NCBI GenBank assembly: GCA_963565915.1
Contig: OY751487.1
Location: 620,001 to 684,000, forward strand
Source of the DNA: Entoloma clypeatum
Taxonomy: Eukaryota > Basidiomycota > Agaricomycetes > Agaricales > Entolomataceae
Length of the DNA stretch: 64,000 bases
Direction: 5' to 3'
In this document: positions 61,809-64,000 of the stretch, in pieces
Layout of the letters: every line of letters begins with the position of its first letter
Position numbering within the stretch: position 1 is the stretch's first letter
Position numbers and translations under genes: made by a program
The notes under the pieces: model-generated
Told to the model about the DNA's origin: nothing
Database searches by the model: none
Seen by the model: only the letters and a program-made list of their open reading frames with translations

Positions 61809-64000
61809 TCAGATCAAGTCTTGAGCGTTCTGAACATTAGTCCGAGGTTCCCACGTGTTCTCTTCTGGGCCATACCCTTCCCATTGGACAAGGTACTGGA
61901 TCTTTCCACGGAATTTCCGAGAATCCAGGATCGTGGAGACATGGTATTCTTCTCATCCTTCGATGATGATCGGATCAGGGGCTGGCTTCCTTTTCTGAAT
62001 GGCATACTTCGGGGTTTTGTATGGCGATAACAGGATCTCGTTGAACACAGGGTGGATCATCTTCCAGGTTTTGGGAAGATCAAGACAGTATGCGCTAGCT
62101 CCTTCCTTCTCTAGGACTTTGAATGGTCCGTGTCGGAGGGCGTCAAGTTTCTTTGAGGGACGATCAGTCCTGATGTTAGTCCCTTCCAGCCACATCTTGT
62201 CTCCGATGCAGTAACTCCGAGACGGGCTTCGTCGTGTGTCAACTGTCTTCTTCATCTGATCCTGGGCCTGTTTCAGTGCTGCGTTGGCTTCTTCTCGTGC
62301 CTGTTTGAGTTTTTTCAAGAAGTCGTTTGCCGCTGGATTGGTGTCTTCCAACACAAGTTCTCCCTTCCAAGGATGCAGACCGTAGTTGAGATAGAATGGT
62401 GTGTACTTTGTCGCTTGATGTTCTTTGTCATTGTACTGGAATTCTGCGATTGCGATCCATTCTGCCCAATCATCCTGTAGATGGTTGACAAAGTTTCGTA
62501 AGAACACCTCGGTTTCCTGATGCGATCGTTCGGCTTGTCCATCAGTTTGTGGATGGTACACAGTGGACAGGTTTCTCTTGATTCCCAACATGCGGCAAAG
62601 TATCTCCATGAACTTCGCGGCGAACTGTGGTCCTCTGTCGCTAATGATCTTCTTAGGGATCCCATGAAGCTTCCATATTTGGTCCCGATAGATCTTGGCT
62701 AATCCTTCAGCCGATAGTTCCACGGTTGTCGGGATGAGATGAAGCATCTTTGAATGTCTGTCCGTGATGACCAGAATTGCGTTCTTCCCATCAGATTCTG
62801 CTATCGGTCCCACGACATCAATCCCTATGTCTTCCCATGGTTGACTTGGCGCGGCGTTAGGGTGTAGAGGGGCGTGTCTCCTTTGGCGGCTGATCTTGTT
62901 ACGTTGACAGGTGTCACAACCTTTCACATACTTCTTTACGTCATGTAGGATGGTGGGCCACCAGTAGGTGCGAGTGAGGAGTTCATGTGTTCGATATTGT
63001 CCTGGATGTCCTGCCACTGGTGCGTCGTGCGCTTCAAACATCAGTTCTTGGCGCAATTGTGGGTCTGGTGGAACATAGACTCGTTCTCCTGCGTAGGTGA
63101 TGCCATTTTCCTGCTGGTACCAGTGAGGATTCTTCTTCAGACCCTGGGCTACTTCTGTCTCCATGCGATTCGAGGCCTTGATGCGTGCGATCCATGGGTT
63201 TTCGATGGTTGTGATGTTTCCGATTTTGATGGAATCAGATGTTTCACCCCCTTCAAAGAATTGTTCCTCCGTGAACATCTCCATTTGTATCACATCTTCT
63301 GATTCCAATCGTTTCAAAAATAGCCCCTCCTTGAGCATTTGGTCGCTGTCCTGTGGCTCGAGTTCCGTCTCATACCAGGGTAAACGTGACAGGATGTCTG
63401 CTTTCGCATTTGTCTTCCCAGGTACATGTCGCAATTCGAAGTCATAGTCTTGTAACTTCATCTTCCAGCGCCTCTGTCGTTGGTTTAGGTCCTGAGGACG
63501 CCGGAAATACTCCAGGTTTTTGTGATCGGTTAAGATCTCGAAACGTTCCTTGGCTTCAAGTAGATAATGTCGCCAGTCCTTCAGTGCTTCCATGACTGCC
63601 AAGAGTTCCTTGTCATATATCTCGTAATTCTGTTCGGCCGCGGACATGGTCCGCGACAAGAACGCGATAGGATGCCACTTGTCATCTTGTTTCTGTGAAA
63701 GTACCGCTCCAATCGCATAACCCGATGCATCGGTTTCGACCCTGAACTGTCCGTCCGGTTTGGGCAATGCCAAGACTGGTGCCGTCGTGATTGCCCATAT
63801 GAGACCTTCAAATGCTTCTTGCACCGCTGGTCCCCACGTGAATGCTGTATTTCCCGTAAGTGTTGTGAGTGGCTTTGCGATGTTTGAGTATCCTTCAATG
63901 AAGCGTCGATAAAAATTGGCAATCCCAGGAACCTCTGGACTTTCTTTTTTGATGTGGGTACTCGCCAGTTCCGGATTGTGTCCACCTTTTCAGTTTCCAT
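61809..64000 (-). pseudogene. pol: Pol of second chromovirus (RT/RH-IN-CHD, broken)
   Basis: Reading inward from the window edge: the end of the reverse transcriptase (RNWRVPTSKKKVQRFLG), a one-base frame loss at about 63923, then IANFYRRF and RNase H (VETDASGYAIGAVLSQ), an integrase zinc finger (HDAPVAGHPGQ ... CDTCQRNK) and a DDE core (DVVGPIAES, ISDRGPQFAAKF, HPQTDGQAERSHQ), then GPFKVLEKEG. The frame stops at TGA 61953-61955; beyond it the same frame still encodes a chromodomain ([31 protein letters not shown]) to 61809. Both breaks would abolish a full Pol. The left window edge hides the rest. Confidence 0.85.

Larger units (their letters stand above)
60862..64000 (-). mobile_element. 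Second Ty3/gypsy chromovirus, partial and decayed
   Basis: Minus-strand element whose 5' part lies beyond the window. Present are most of RNase H, integrase, a cut-off chromodomain, a small sense ORF (61655-61392), a purine tract (GAGGAGGGGAAC at about 61251-61262) and a probable 3' LTR. A one-base loss in the reverse-transcriptase/RNase H junction (near 63923) and a TGA in front of the chromodomain (61953-61955) mark it as inactive. Unlike the first element it has no TCCGAC enrichment. The outer LTR boundary at 60862 is a guess based on a TGTTA motif. Confidence 0.8.

Noticed and set aside
1..64000. CRISPR arrays, rRNA genes, bacterial operons or a virus insertion
   Set aside because: No regularly spaced short repeats with spacers, no rRNA-like sequence and no prokaryotic gene layout; the reverse transcriptase genes belong to Ty3/gypsy chromoviruses of fungi.

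Overview
The window looks like nuclear DNA of a filamentous basidiomycete, most likely an Agaricomycete. Genes are split by many short GT-AG introns of about 50-70 nt. Several families are typical of mushrooms: FunK1 fungal-type kinases, DUF6593 proteins, an F-box protein, chromodomain Ty3/gypsy elements and an IFI6-like tandem pair. No bacterial-type operons, CRISPR arrays or rRNA were seen. The species cannot be named from sequence alone.

Layout. 1-1133: flank with a 20-bp minisatellite. 1134-7811: a complete, very young Ty3/gypsy chromovirus with a 5-bp target duplication, 476-bp LTRs differing at one base, Gag, Pol with chromodomain, a self-priming type primer site and an antisense reading frame before the 3' LTR. 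The whole element is saturated with the hexamer TCCGAC. 9.5-15.3 kb: housekeeping block with a PIG-F/GPI11 homologue, two tandem DUF6593 genes, a GNAT acetyltransferase head-to-head with ATG101. 15.5-19.0 kb: an intron-bearing tRNA-Arg(ACG) and a RAP1-like telomere protein. 19.3-27.6 kb: two tandem FunK1 kinases flanking a secreted protein built from three near-identical 429-nt exons. 27.8-31.2 kb: GH3 beta-glucosidase with a PA14 insert. 32.6-36.8 kb: slicer-type Argonaute. 37.2-39.4 kb: RAD7-like repair protein. 39.5-42.2 kb: second tRNA-Arg(ACG) and two tandem IFI6-like membrane proteins. 42.2-48.5 kb: a 6-kb stretch without recognisable genes. 48.49-51.66 kb: a complete TA-flanked DNA transposon with an apparently intact 876-aa transposase. 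52.5-60.1 kb: a Ser/Pro-rich protein, a single-exon F-box protein and a hypothetical protein with a frameshifted tail. 60.86-64.0 kb: the 3' part of a second, decaying chromovirus on the minus strand whose LTR carries four Gcn4/AP-1-like sites ahead of a TATA box.

The genes are independent transcription units. Functional themes are GPI anchoring, autophagy, telomere maintenance, nucleotide excision repair, RNA silencing and plant-polymer breakdown, among mobile elements of very different ages. The observations most worth following are the sense-strand TCCGAC saturation of the young chromovirus, the exon-array secreted protein between two FunK1 genes, and the bZIP-site array in the second element's LTR. 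Exon joins were derived by hand from splice signals and reading-frame arithmetic; none was confirmed by transcripts or database search.
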